Shown here piece by piece: positions 52,201 to 61,116 of a stretch of 64,000 nucleotides of DNA (its first letter is position 1; the number at the start of each line of letters is the position of its first letter). The translations under genes and the position numbers were made by a program. Source of the stretch: a bacterium (GTDB lineage Bacteria > Patescibacteriota > Saccharimonadia > Saccharimonadales > UBA4665); the NCBI GenBank assembly GCA_021848145.1, contig JAJZMX010000002.1:1-64000 (forward strand). The letters are read 5' to 3'. The notes under the pieces were generated by a model. That model ran no database searches and was not told where the DNA came from. It worked only from the letters and a program-made list of their open reading frames with translations.

Positions 52201-52347
52201 CTCTTGGTTCACCACTACGTTTCCATTATCCTCCTCTACGGAGACAATATTTTCAGTATTGCTTTGATCGGGTATATCGGTTTTTTCTATCCGGGTGTCT
52301 GGAGTCTGTTCTGGCCTATCTTCTTCGGGAGCGTCTTCATTTGCCAT
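49249..52347 (-). CDS. Alpha-2-macroglobulin-like surface protein lacking thioester
   Basis: 1032 residues from ATG 52347. Acidic cytoplasmic N-terminus, a membrane helix at about 75-96 ('VTVLLLALFIVIIGGLSYW'), then a Big_5/SbsA-like Ig domain ('STIPAKGATNVNTSSEIVLN'), macroglobulin domains ('PTYKVGGIVKFAGYVRND', 'SFNQSQYLPNDKIVAQITAT') and a C-terminal part 'LYWDPSLSTNTSGSASISFN' that aligns with the end of A2M. A Gly-rich 'GSGGGRCGGGGG' precedes it. The thioester (GCGEQ) and terpenoid-cyclase-like domain are absent. Large extracellular adhesin or matrix role more likely than protease trapping. Confidence 0.75.
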   Translation of the reverse strand: MANEDAPEEDRPEQTPDTRIEKTDIPDQSNTENIVSVEEDNGNVVVNQEKQSKFRVERLLPPFIRRRLGKQARPVTVLLLALFIVIIGGLSYWRFGLNNSKPSVINSSFKLKVVPFKLVSTIPAKGATNVNTSSEIVLNFNQPVTAAKMINNMFLTPVVNGKYEEGKGPDQIIFKPDQPFPQGTKVSVMINGTFASNQGSLLGTPTLYKFRTSIPGNSIVFQDQNGLIDQLTSMQSGQTVNYTLLFGPNVGKTASVALYKGDVSDLLSSLVYTKTGSSSYNFPQFNDLAVSTSGLTQITSKTGLVNNSTFNVKEPDGLYVLVATNSSGKEVGMVWIDFANFGVLLRQDDQKIILDAQSFASSQDQAANVSFYNLNGSVNLLKEQNVNGLTTINFPYNPSVDVAVAKSANETAIIPINILDSGGDIRVDQNLSTAQQAYAVTNKPTYKVGGIVKFAGYVRNDNDAQYVNPGGGTVKVYVATYKGGTPLYSITLPVDSNGMFSGSFQPNSSWLTSGDAFDQFQLFLAAPDGNPVNDIPLSSFSLTPGVNASDSVKVSFNQSQYLPNDKIVAQITATNSSGQPLSNQQVEVHIYSQNYYENNPSANLENFGYVGNELPGSPKTITLNSQGQATYAIDPSILPSDGSSQLVNIQASMPGVSGVGAAGGATAIVHQGDAVINLGLGRTMVPVGSDLKTTIYVNTLSGSPMGAEGVNYVLTDTNTSSVLAKGSLTTGSNGQAVLDIPSSELSSKDGMQLTLSAKDQYGNIVNATGYYSVQDSSTIGNFDTSSQGLFNLNVSGSSGVVKIGDTVNLTINSPSAIRTLVSMDRGRVYDPQMLSLKPGANSFSFNVTSNMAPSFALTFNYFLNGVYHSEGVNFTVNNPSKLANISVSGLSSSVKANQPLTLTLNTTDSNGNPLQSNLIVDVVSANAYDLSRSVNPNMFNVLYNPRPIMTSSSSSLSPIGSGGGRCGGGGGQLPSFAAAIGNTLYWDPSLSTNTSGSASISFNPPKGNWIVNVYSMSSGTQVAQKQIEFTAN

Positions 52348-52384
52348 AAGCATAATATATGCCAATAGACGTTAAAAATAAAAA

Positions 52385-53725
52385 CTACACCGCTTTTGGT
52401 TTTTTGTTGTCAGCTGGATTTTCAGCAATAGCCAATCCTGCGAGTCCCCACCAAATATATGAGAGAGTGTCGTCGGTCCAGGAAAGCAACAGTAAGTTAA
52501 CAAAGCTTATTCCAATCAAGCTCACGAACATGACAAGGGCAAACGGAGAACGCCGCCGTAGCCACAACTCTCTGCCTAAGAAAACATTAATGGCTACAAA
52601 TAGGATTAATCCAATCCAACCTGTTTCCTCTCCAACTTCTAAGAAATAGTTTTCCGGAATTCTAGCTGGTGCATAATGGTTGTATACGCTAGCTGGACCA
52701 GATGTTCCTGGACCATTACCAAATGGCTGCTTAATTAACGCCTTAACCCCACTTTCAAGGGCGGTTAAGTGTTGTTGGTCGGAGCTCACTTTAATGGCGG
52801 AATTAGTTTGGGTATGGAAAACAATATTCTGGAAGTGTTTACTACTTCCAAGAGCTACAAAACCACCAGCAATGATGACTACTGCCACTACTATTCCTAC
52901 TCCAAGCGCCTTACGGTATTTAACGACTTGTTCTTTTTTAACTTGGGTAGCTATAGCAACCAAAGCCGCCAGCAGAGCACCAATCCAAGCCCCCCGGGAA
53001 TAGCTACCTATTAGCACAGCGATTGCCGCAGCTAAGAACATTAACCTAAGCCAAAGCCAATTTCTTTTGAACTTTAGCAATAAGACTACCAGGGCGCTTA
53101 TCGGCAAAATAAGGTAGGCCCCCAAAGGATCGGCGCCCCTGAGCGTAGACAAAATCCTAATGTAGTTAGGATTATTGTTAATGGTTTGGTACGGCATAAT
53201 CGTATGAGGCCCATAGCCAAAATGAGACAAGAAGTTAGCTGGTAACAGGCTCATTTGCAAAACCCCAAACGCCACCACTACCGCCGCAGGTATTAAGACA
53301 ATCTTTTCCCAACGCTTATTTAAATAATGACTGTTTAAAGCAGCTGCCCAGCAGATAATGAAAAAGGCTAAAAAGCGTAGGTCGTCTAGAAGACCGTAGG
53401 CCACGGCCTTACCACTAATACCGTGGTTATGGTAGGCAATACCAGCGCTAATAAAGTCGACTACCGCATAAGCCCCGATAAACCAGCTAAGTTTATGCTT
53501 AAGAATCTTTATTCGAACATTCTTATCTAAAAATAAAAGACTTATTACAATCAGGCCACAAATAAGTACTAAGAACTCTTTCCAAAGCCTAAATAACGTA
53601 TAGTGTCCAAAGTTAGAACCTGCCCATACCGTCATAAGGGCATGAAAAGGCAAAAGAACAATAACGATTCCAATAAGGGAAATAAGAATAGATACTAATG
53701 ATCTTTTGTTAGTTAGCGCCTTCAT
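52385..53725 (-). CDS. O-antigen ligase/polymerase-like membrane protein
   Basis: 446 residues with about 12 hydrophobic segments. The extracytoplasmic loop near residues 320-350 ('PFGNGPGTSGPASVYNHYAP') followed by 'NYFLEVGEETGWIG' fits the Wzy/WaaL superfamily, as do the repeated 'GSYSRGAWIG' and C-terminal 'SWTDDTLSYIWWGLAGLA'. It would polymerise or ligate glycans. Directly next to the EPS phosphotransferase gene. Confidence 0.85.
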   Translation of the reverse strand: MKALTNKRSLVSILISLIGIVIVLLPFHALMTVWAGSNFGHYTLFRLWKEFLVLICGLIVISLLFLDKNVRIKILKHKLSWFIGAYAVVDFISAGIAYHNHGISGKAVAYGLLDDLRFLAFFIICWAAALNSHYLNKRWEKIVLIPAAVVVAFGVLQMSLLPANFLSHFGYGPHTIMPYQTINNNPNYIRILSTLRGADPLGAYLILPISALVVLLLKFKRNWLWLRLMFLAAAIAVLIGSYSRGAWIGALLAALVAIATQVKKEQVVKYRKALGVGIVVAVVIIAGGFVALGSSKHFQNIVFHTQTNSAIKVSSDQQHLTALESGVKALIKQPFGNGPGTSGPASVYNHYAPARIPENYFLEVGEETGWIGLILFVAINVFLGRELWLRRRSPFALVMFVSLIGISFVNLLLLSWTDDTLSYIWWGLAGLAIAENPADNKKPKAV

Positions 53726-53875
53726 TTTCTAACATTATACCTTCTACGTATTACTAGTTTGAATTTGTTTTATTAACCACCAACTCTGTACAAAGAGCCT
53801 GCTAGCAAGGTATCCTATGACTACGGCTGATTTACTCTTAACTAACCACTTAAAGCGTCGGCCATAGCGTGCTAG

Positions 53876-55312
53876 ATGAAGAATAGTTCCTCGCTTGTTT
53901 ACAATGTGTTCTTGGTTATAGGCGACTTCTTGGCGCTTGTAGGCGCTTTTTCTATTGCATACATTCTCAGAGTCAGTGTAAGTCATGTCCGTATATCTAC
54001 ACCGATTACGGCCGTAGACTACCTGGAAACTTTCTTGATTCTGTTGCCATTCTTCATACTGTTCTTTGCCTTGCTCGGTCTTTATACAAGAGAAATTTAC
54101 GAACAACGCTTCAAAGAGATGGGGCGCCTGGCAGTAGGTGTTTTCATAGGCATATTGTTCATTATTAGTTATGGTTACGTCTTAAACAAACCTATATTCC
54201 CTGCACGTTTAGTTATAGTCTACGGCTATATACTAGCTTTGCTTCTTATTATTGGCTTTAGGACCGTCACCCACTGGGGCCGACACATTCTATTTCGCTT
54301 TAATAAAGGAATAAACAACGTCCTTATAGTTGGCGACACTAACGTAACCCATCAGCTTATAAAACTGCTTACTCCGTCAGAAAATTCAGGTTACAGGGTA
54401 CTTGGAGTGGTTGGAGGCGTTAAGCATCCCTTAAAACAGGAGGCGTCATACGCCCTGTTTTCTAGCTTCGAACAAGCGATCAATAAAATTGGTCCCAGAC
54501 TCCACACTATTATCCAAACCGAACTCTATAGTGACGAAGCTAAAAACAGTTGTGTATTAACATTTTCTCAAGAGAACCACGTTTCCTATCGTTTTGTTCC
54601 TGGTAACAGCGAACTGTTTGTCGGTAATATCGACGTTGAGATATTTCGGGGAATGCCCGTTATTGAAGTTCACCAAACAGCCCTAGTAGGTTGGGGACAA
54701 ATAGTTAAACGTGCAACCGATTTAATCCTGGGCTCATTACTGTTAATAATTAGCTCCCCCTTCATGCTGTTGATCGCAATTGCAATAAAACTTGATGACC
54801 AAGGGCCGGTTTTTTTTCAACAGATTCGCCTCACGCGCTTTGACCAAAAATTTAAGGTCTATAAATTCCGAACCAATAGGATGAATATTAATGGCATGAG
54901 TCCGGAGGAAGCCTTTGAAAAGCTTGGCCGTAAAGATTTAGCCGAAGCTTACAGAAAGAACGGAGACTTTATAGATCATGACCCGAGAATTACTAGAGTC
55001 GGTCATTTCTTGCGCAAAACATCTCTGGATGAACTCCCCCAGTTATTTAATGTCATTAAAGGGGATTTAAGTATGGTAGGTCCTCGTGCACTAATACCTG
55101 AAGAGCTTGCCCTGTACTCAAAGCGCTGGGCGATTTTAAGCGTACGCTCAGGGCTAACCGGCCTTGCACAAGTTTCTGGTAGACGCAACATATCTTTCGA
55201 TGAGAGGCGTCAACTTGACATATACTATGTGCAGAACTGGACTTTTTGGAATGATCTCGTGATATTAGCCAAAACCGTTTGGGCCGTACTTAGACAAAAA
55301 GGCGCTGCTTAA
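53876..55312 (+). CDS. Exopolysaccharide polyprenyl glycosylphosphotransferase
   Basis: 478 residues. Four or five N-terminal membrane helices (about 10-125), a Rossmann-like CoA-binding_3 domain ('GINNVLIVGDTNVTHQLIKL'), and the C-terminal sugar transferase: 'RATDLILGSLLLIISSPFML', 'FKVYKFRTNRMN' (variant of KFRSM) and 'RKTSLDELPQLFNVIKGDLS' with 'MVGPRALIPEE'. It loads the first sugar-phosphate onto undecaprenyl phosphate. Its stop (TAATGG) overlaps the next start. Confidence 0.92.
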   Translation: MKNSSSLVYNVFLVIGDFLALVGAFSIAYILRVSVSHVRISTPITAVDYLETFLILLPFFILFFALLGLYTREIYEQRFKEMGRLAVGVFIGILFIISYGYVLNKPIFPARLVIVYGYILALLLIIGFRTVTHWGRHILFRFNKGINNVLIVGDTNVTHQLIKLLTPSENSGYRVLGVVGGVKHPLKQEASYALFSSFEQAINKIGPRLHTIIQTELYSDEAKNSCVLTFSQENHVSYRFVPGNSELFVGNIDVEIFRGMPVIEVHQTALVGWGQIVKRATDLILGSLLLIISSPFMLLIAIAIKLDDQGPVFFQQIRLTRFDQKFKVYKFRTNRMNINGMSPEEAFEKLGRKDLAEAYRKNGDFIDHDPRITRVGHFLRKTSLDELPQLFNVIKGDLSMVGPRALIPEELALYSKRWAILSVRSGLTGLAQVSGRRNISFDERRQLDIYYVQNWTFWNDLVILAKTVWAVLRQKGAA

Positions 55313-56448
55313 TGGCAAAGAATAAACTAAAAGTTGCGCTTGTTTGTGATTGGCTGCTTGGAACAGGTGGAGCCGAGCGAGTAGTTTATGAATTGCATCG
55401 TATGTTTCCTGATGCCCCCATCTATACTTCACAGTACGATGACAATCCAAAGGTCTGGTACGGATACAACTGGTTTGATGACGCGGATATCCGGACTTCT
55501 AAACTTCAAAAGCTACCAAAAGCCTTAAAGAAGTTTTTGCCAGTCTTAAGAGCCATTACTTTCCGTGAAACTGACCTCAGTGAATACGATTTGGTAATAT
55601 CTTCATCTGGCGCTGAAGCAAAGGCTGTGCACACCGGACCTAACACGCTGCACATTAACTATTGCCACTCGCCAACCCACTACTATTGGCAAAGGCATGA
55701 CGAATACATGAAACACCCTGGATTTCCAAAAGGAACAAACTGGCTTGCGAGGATAGGACTCAAGCTACTGGTTGCTCCGCTTAGAGTTTGGGATCGCCAC
55801 GCTGCAAAGCAACCGGATATTATGGTTGCCAACTCAACCCACACTCAGGAGATGATCAAAAAGTATTACCGAAGGGATTCGGTAGTTATATTTCCGCCTG
55901 TAGACACAAGCCGCTTTAAAATTAAAGGCACACCCCCTACAAGGCACGGCTTTGTGGTAGCGGGCCGGCAAACACCATATAAACGAATAGACCTTGCAAT
56001 TAAAGCCTGCAACGAACTTAAAGTACCTTTAGTTGTCATCGGCAACGGCCCTGAGCACAAAAAACTTGAAAAAATTGCTGAGCGAAACATAACCTTTTTA
56101 ACTATGGTCAGTGATGAAGACATTGTTAGCCATTTCCAGTCATCGCTAGCTCTAATATTTCCAACCAATACTGAGGATTTTGGAGTAACCCCCATAGAGG
56201 CCATGGCAGCCGGAACACCCGTAATAGCTTACAAAAAAGGTGGCCCAATAGACTATATTAAACCTAAAACTGGACTTTTATTTGACCGTTTAACTCCTAA
56301 AAGCCTAGAAAAAGCAATTGAAAGCTTTAACCCTAATAAGTATGACCCCATAAAAATTGCTGAATTCGCGGATAACTTCTCTGCAGATAAGTTCAAAAGG
56401 AGCATGGAAAAATTAATCAATGAATCCTTAGATGGATTCAGCGCCTAA
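55312..56448 (+). CDS. Glycosyltransferase family 4
   Basis: 378 residues with a GT-B fold: 'VCDWLLGTGGAERVVYELHR' at the N-terminus, 'VAGRQTPYKRIDLAIKAC' linker and 'SLALIFPTNTEDFGVTPIEA' with the E-x7-E donor motif. It transfers a nucleotide-sugar to a lipid-linked acceptor. Its ATG overlaps the stop of the priming transferase by one base; GlmS follows five bases downstream, so they share an operon. Confidence 0.9.
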   Translation: MAKNKLKVALVCDWLLGTGGAERVVYELHRMFPDAPIYTSQYDDNPKVWYGYNWFDDADIRTSKLQKLPKALKKFLPVLRAITFRETDLSEYDLVISSSGAEAKAVHTGPNTLHINYCHSPTHYYWQRHDEYMKHPGFPKGTNWLARIGLKLLVAPLRVWDRHAAKQPDIMVANSTHTQEMIKKYYRRDSVVIFPPVDTSRFKIKGTPPTRHGFVVAGRQTPYKRIDLAIKACNELKVPLVVIGNGPEHKKLEKIAERNITFLTMVSDEDIVSHFQSSLALIFPTNTEDFGVTPIEAMAAGTPVIAYKKGGPIDYIKPKTGLLFDRLTPKSLEKAIESFNPNKYDPIKIAEFADNFSADKFKRSMEKLINESLDGFSA

Positions 56449-56452
56449 AGAC

Positions 56453-58285
56453 ATGTGCGGCATTGTAGGTTATATAGGTTCAAAAGAAGCAACAGACGTA
56501 GTAGTCGAGGGTCTAAGGGCTCTAGAATACAGGGGTTACGACTCTACCGGCATAGCCTGCATTGAAGACAGTGGCAATGCCAAACTACTTAAGCAATCGG
56601 GTCGAGTCGATAACTTAATTTCTTTAATAAAAGAATCGGCTCCCCGTTCGCATGTTGCGATCGGACATACGCGTTGGGCTACTCACGGTCTACCTAACAG
56701 CGTAAACGCCCACCCTCATGCCAATAACAACCAGGATATATTTGTTGTTCATAATGGCATAATTGAAAACTATCAGGAACTCAAAGAGCAACTAATTAAA
56801 AACGGCTACATATTTAAGTCCCAAACGGATTCAGAAATAATACCAAATTTAATAGATTATTACGTTAGACAAATTGGTAGTTTTGAGAAGGGTCTAAGTG
56901 CGGCATTAAACGACTTAAAAGGTGCTTTTGCTATTGCTGTAATAGCAAAAAACAAACCTAAAACAATATACGCCGCCAAGGTTTCTAGCCCCCTGGTTAT
57001 TGGCGTTGGTAAAAACAAGGAATACATCCTGGCATCAGACCCAAACGCCATTTTAGAGCACACCAAAGAAGTAGTATTTCTAGAAGACGGCGATCTTGCG
57101 GTAATTGGACCCGACAAACTAAAGATCTATAACTTCAAAAAAAGTAACAAGAAAAAGCCTAAACTAGAGTTACTAGACTACGACCAAGAGAAAGCCTCCC
57201 TAGGTCAATTCCCTAACTTCATGTTAAAGGAGATTTTTGAGGCTCCAAAAACTATTCAATCCGCAATTCTAGGTCGAGTTCGTCCTGACGAAAAGATAAT
57301 TAAATTGGGTGGCCTCGAGGGAGTCAGTACGCAACTTAACTATATCGATAGGATTGTAATTGTAGCTTGTGGAACATCATATTACGCCGGGCTTGTTGGT
57401 GAATACATAATTGAGGATATAGCGGGCATACCTGTAGAAGTCCAGCTGGCAAGCGAATTTAAATACAGGAACGAGCCCTTCTCTAGATCAACCATGTTAC
57501 TAGCAATATCCCAATCGGGCGAAACTGCCGATACCATTGCCGCCCTTGAAAAAGTTAAAGACTTTGGTTGTTTAAGGCTTGGCATTATTAACACTACGGG
57601 CAGCACGATAGCCAGACTTACCGACGCGGGTGTCTATTGTCATGCCGGACCAGAAAGAGCCGTAGCTTCGACCAAGGCTTTCATCGCTCAAGTTACAGTA
57701 CTTACTTTGATTGCTCTCTATTTATCCAAAGGAAACAATAAAAACTATACTAAGCTCCTAGAAGAGCTAATTTCGCTACCCCAAAAAGCACAGGATGTCA
57801 TTGATCTTGCTCCTGAAATTAAAAAGATTGCCCTAAAGTACAAGAACTACAGAAGCTTCCTTTTCATTGGCCGTGGTTATGGCTACCCAAGTGCCCTGGA
57901 GGGAGCATTAAAGTTAAAAGAAATTTCCTACATCCATGCGGAAGGTTATGCAGCGGGTGAGATGAAACACGGTCCACTAGCCTTAATAGACAAAGACTTC
58001 CCTACCTTTGCTATTGCGACAAACACAAATGATCTTGATAAGATCATGTCAAATATAGAAGAGATTAGAGCCAGGGGCGGTCCAGTAGTGGCGGTAGCCA
58101 CTAAAGGAAATAAAGCAATTAAAAGACTCGTTCAAGATGTAATATATATACCGAAAACCCTGAGTCATACACAGCCCCTGCTACTTGCGACCATAATGCA
58201 GCTGTTCTCTTACTACATTGCTGAAGCCAAAAAAGTAGACATAGACCATCCTCGAAACCTAGCAAAATCGGTAACCGTTGAATGA
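56453..58285 (+). CDS. glmS: Glutamine-fructose-6-phosphate aminotransferase
   Basis: 610 residues, full length. ATG 56453 is chosen because the mature N-terminal nucleophile must be Cys2 ('MCGIVGYIGSKEATDV'). The glutaminase half has 'GHTRWATHGLP'; the isomerase half has two SIS domains ('ISQSGETADTIAALE', 'GRGYGYPSALEGALKLKEIS'). It makes glucosamine-6-phosphate for peptidoglycan and glycan. GTG/ATG alternatives at 56432 would bury Cys2. The next gene overlaps by four bases. Confidence 0.95.
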   Translation: MCGIVGYIGSKEATDVVVEGLRALEYRGYDSTGIACIEDSGNAKLLKQSGRVDNLISLIKESAPRSHVAIGHTRWATHGLPNSVNAHPHANNNQDIFVVHNGIIENYQELKEQLIKNGYIFKSQTDSEIIPNLIDYYVRQIGSFEKGLSAALNDLKGAFAIAVIAKNKPKTIYAAKVSSPLVIGVGKNKEYILASDPNAILEHTKEVVFLEDGDLAVIGPDKLKIYNFKKSNKKKPKLELLDYDQEKASLGQFPNFMLKEIFEAPKTIQSAILGRVRPDEKIIKLGGLEGVSTQLNYIDRIVIVACGTSYYAGLVGEYIIEDIAGIPVEVQLASEFKYRNEPFSRSTMLLAISQSGETADTIAALEKVKDFGCLRLGIINTTGSTIARLTDAGVYCHAGPERAVASTKAFIAQVTVLTLIALYLSKGNNKNYTKLLEELISLPQKAQDVIDLAPEIKKIALKYKNYRSFLFIGRGYGYPSALEGALKLKEISYIHAEGYAAGEMKHGPLALIDKDFPTFAIATNTNDLDKIMSNIEEIRARGGPVVAVATKGNKAIKRLVQDVIYIPKTLSHTQPLLLATIMQLFSYYIAEAKKVDIDHPRNLAKSVTVE

Positions 58286-59280
58286 AACAACCAAAGATCG
58301 TATCAATTGGTGGTGGAACAGGTAGCTTTACTCTGCTACAGCAATTTAAGATTTGGACCCCGAACATAACGGCAATAGTTAACATGAGCGACGATGGAGG
58401 ATCGTCTGGTCAACTAAGAGATGAACTTGGCGTATTACCGCCAGGGGACGTGCGGCAATGCTTAGTGGCACTATCTAACCACCCAGATGCCAGAGAGTTA
58501 TTTGACTACCGGTTCGGAGGCGACGGCAAGCTAGCCAGCCATTCAGCGGGAAACATTATATTGTCTGCACTGGAGCTACAAACGGGTAGTTTTACAAAAG
58601 CCATAAAGATAGCGTCAGATTTTTTAAAAATAACCGGTAAGGTAGTTCCTGTTACCGAAGACAGCCATAAGCTAGTTTTAGTTGACGGCGACAAAGTTGT
58701 TGATGGCGAATTCAAGATCAGCAAGCACGCCATTAAACATAAGGGAGCTAGACTACACTTAGAGCCCGAAGCGGTTATTAATAAAGAGGCTAACTCTGCC
58801 ATAGAACAAGCAGACATGGTTATTATTGCCCCAGGAAACTTTTATGGGTCTTTGCTTCCGGCCTTGTCTGTAAAAGGCATGGCCGAGGCATTAAATTCTA
58901 CAAAAGCCAAAGTAGTAATGATAGCAAACCTGGTCAACAAACCACAGCAAGCTTTGAACTGGCATGTAGTCGACTATGTGCTCGAGATGGAAAGTTATAT
59001 CGGTAAAAACACCATCGACATAGTCTTGTTTAATACAGAACTTCCTAGCGAAAGATTGCTCAAATACTACGCGGAAGATAAGGAATTCCCAGTCTTAATA
59101 AATCCTAAACGATTTAGCGAAATTAGTGCTCGCTCAATTGGAGCAAAGCTAGTTGCATCTAACATGTTAAAGCAAAACCCTAACGACAATTTTATTAGGC
59201 GCACGCTAATCCGTCACGATGCCTCTGAAGTAACGCGCCAATTAGCTAAATTGATAGAATCTAAGGCTCACACAATATGA
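58282..59280 (+). CDS. YvcK/GlmR-family UDP-GlcNAc-binding protein
   Basis: 332 residues. 'IVSIGGGTGSFTLLQQFKIW' (Rossmann loop), 'VNMSDDGGSSGQLRDELGVL', 'GKLASHSAGNIILSALE' and 'ADMVIIAPGNFYGSLLPALS' define the CofD/YvcK family. In Bacillus, YvcK (GlmR) binds UDP-GlcNAc and stimulates GlmS, which here lies just upstream with an ATGA overlap. A role in cofactor F420 assembly is unlikely. Confidence 0.9.
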   Translation: MKQPKIVSIGGGTGSFTLLQQFKIWTPNITAIVNMSDDGGSSGQLRDELGVLPPGDVRQCLVALSNHPDARELFDYRFGGDGKLASHSAGNIILSALELQTGSFTKAIKIASDFLKITGKVVPVTEDSHKLVLVDGDKVVDGEFKISKHAIKHKGARLHLEPEAVINKEANSAIEQADMVIIAPGNFYGSLLPALSVKGMAEALNSTKAKVVMIANLVNKPQQALNWHVVDYVLEMESYIGKNTIDIVLFNTELPSERLLKYYAEDKEFPVLINPKRFSEISARSIGAKLVASNMLKQNPNDNFIRRTLIRHDASEVTRQLAKLIESKAHTI

Positions 59281-60041
59281 AGCATTGCTTCTAGCGCAAA
59301 GGCTGTATCTTGCCACGAGGACACTTCTAGGCTATCTATACCGAATGCCTTTACGGGGAAATCGTTCCCCCCTTCCTGCAGCTTATCGCCAAAGAATAGA
59401 ATATCTTTCTTGTCTATTCCCAGATAGTCGATTAATTTTTGCATACCATAAGCTTTATCTATTCCCTGCTTGGTAATGTCTATGGTTGTAGTGCCCCCAG
59501 TCCTGACTTCAAACTCTGGAATCATCGGCGCAACCATCTCCCTAATTTTCTCCTTTTTGGAACCGTCTGGATCCCACGCTTCCTTACGTTTAACGCCTTC
59601 CTCCCCTAGAACATCGACTATATCCTGCCCCAGAGCCGACCAGGATATCTGACTACCTCTGTCCTCAATCTGTTCACCATAAACCTTAACCTTATCTAGC
59701 CCAAGACTGTGAGTAACCTCCCTTATGGCTTTAATAATTTTTGTTTTTTGAGTTTCGCTAAAATCTTCAGCATAAACTTGTTCCCAGATTCTTGTCTTGG
59801 TGGAAAATAAATAATACCTAGTGCCACAAGTAGGCATAATATGCAGCTTGATTAACCTCTCTGGATCAGCTTTCAAATTACCCATTAACTGATTATTGAA
59901 TTGCTCAAATTTGCCGCCAGAAATTACGCATATATGAAAATACTCTAAAAGCTCAGTCAAAAGTTCAGAAATACGATCTGGCAGGGGCGATTTACTTGGA
60001 GCTAGCGTGCCGTCAAGATCAAAGGCAAGAACTTTTTTCAT
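59268..60041 (-). CDS. HAD-IIB phosphomannomutase-like protein
   Basis: 257 residues. HAD motif I 'LAFDLDGTLAPSKSPLPDRI' with the two Asp, motif II 'VISGGKFEQF', the cap with 'EDRGSQISWSALGQD' and 'WDPDGSKKEKI', and motif III/IV 'ILFFGDKLQEGGNDFPVK'. This HAD-IIB subgroup includes eukaryote-type phosphomannomutases and sugar phosphatases. Directly next to a mannose-1-phosphate guanylyltransferase with an ATGA overlap, so it likely supplies mannose-1-phosphate. Confidence 0.82.
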   Translation of the reverse strand: MKKVLAFDLDGTLAPSKSPLPDRISELLTELLEYFHICVISGGKFEQFNNQLMGNLKADPERLIKLHIMPTCGTRYYLFSTKTRIWEQVYAEDFSETQKTKIIKAIREVTHSLGLDKVKVYGEQIEDRGSQISWSALGQDIVDVLGEEGVKRKEAWDPDGSKKEKIREMVAPMIPEFEVRTGGTTTIDITKQGIDKAYGMQKLIDYLGIDKKDILFFGDKLQEGGNDFPVKAFGIDSLEVSSWQDTAFALEAMLHIV

Positions 60042-61081
60042 TTAGCATTCCTTGCTGCAATTTTCTTGGCAATATCCCCTACTTTTTGTGACAAATCCTT
60101 TCTCGTAACCAGTATCCCGTCCTCAGTGTTTATAACAACACAGTTATCCATGCCAATAACAGCGACCGGCTTCTTGCCGCGGTTTTCTATATATGAATTA
60201 CTTACTTCTTCGATTTCAATGTCACCTTTTAAGTAGTTCCCAGACTCGTCAGCCGTAACAGTTCCCGAAAGATCATTATATGAACCCAGATCGACCCAAT
60301 CAAAACTAGCAGGCACTACTAATAGATCGTCCACTTTTTCAATAAGTGCGTAGTCGATAGCCTCATTATCCAGCTCCAAATAAGCCGGCACAAAACCATC
60401 CTCATCTACTTCGCTTAGTTTAGTAAAGCTAGAAAGTAGCTCTGGAGAAAATTGCTCCATCTTATTCTTAAAGGTTGACATGGAGCCTACAAAATAACCG
60501 CAGTTCCATAGGTAGTTGCCGCTTTTTAAATAAGTTTGAGCAGTCTTAAAATCTGGCTTTTCTTTAAAAGAACCTACCTTGTATACAAAGTGTTCCTCGT
60601 CATATATGCCATCCTTCTCGATATATCCAAAACCAGTGGCTGGATATCTAGGCTCAACTCCCACTAGTACTATTTTTTGTTCTTTGCTTGACGAGATTGT
60701 TGCAACATTGAAACTGTGAACAAAGCCTTTAACATCACGAATGAAATGGTCTGCATGAATAAACGCTACTGGCTCATTTGGATCGTTATCCTTTGACAGC
60801 TTTGCCATAGCCGCGATTATGCAATTTGCCGTACCTCTTCGTGCTGGCTCTATTAAGAACTTATCCTCACTAAGCTCAGACAATTGCTTCTTGACCTCAT
60901 CAATATGGCTTTGTTCGGAAACAATATATATTTTATCCGTTAGGCTAGAGGCTCTATCGAAGGTTTTCTGAAGAATGGACTTGTCGTCATCATTAACTTT
61001 AAGCAAATGTTTTGGGTGCTCAGGAGTTGAAAGAGGCCAGAGCCGAGTCCCTGCGCCTCCAGCGATAATAACAACAATCAT
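60038..61081 (-). CDS. manC: Mannose-1-phosphate guanylyltransferase
   Basis: 347 residues. 'VIIAGGAGTRLWPLSTPEHP' is the nucleotide-binding signature, 'FLIEPARRGTANCI' and 'FIHADHFIRD' bind the sugar nucleotide, 'KPDFKTAQTYLKSGNYLWNC' is a family hallmark. It makes GDP-mannose for the neighbouring GT2. No fused isomerase domain. The start overlaps by four bases with the HAD gene. Confidence 0.9.
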   Translation of the reverse strand: MIVVIIAGGAGTRLWPLSTPEHPKHLLKVNDDDKSILQKTFDRASSLTDKIYIVSEQSHIDEVKKQLSELSEDKFLIEPARRGTANCIIAAMAKLSKDNDPNEPVAFIHADHFIRDVKGFVHSFNVATISSSKEQKIVLVGVEPRYPATGFGYIEKDGIYDEEHFVYKVGSFKEKPDFKTAQTYLKSGNYLWNCGYFVGSMSTFKNKMEQFSPELLSSFTKLSEVDEDGFVPAYLELDNEAIDYALIEKVDDLLVVPASFDWVDLGSYNDLSGTVTADESGNYLKGDIEIEEVSNSYIENRGKKPVAVIGMDNCVVINTEDGILVTRKDLSQKVGDIAKKIAARNAK

Positions 61082-61116
61082 TACCTAAATAATAACAAAT
61101 GAAGGCTAGATTATTA

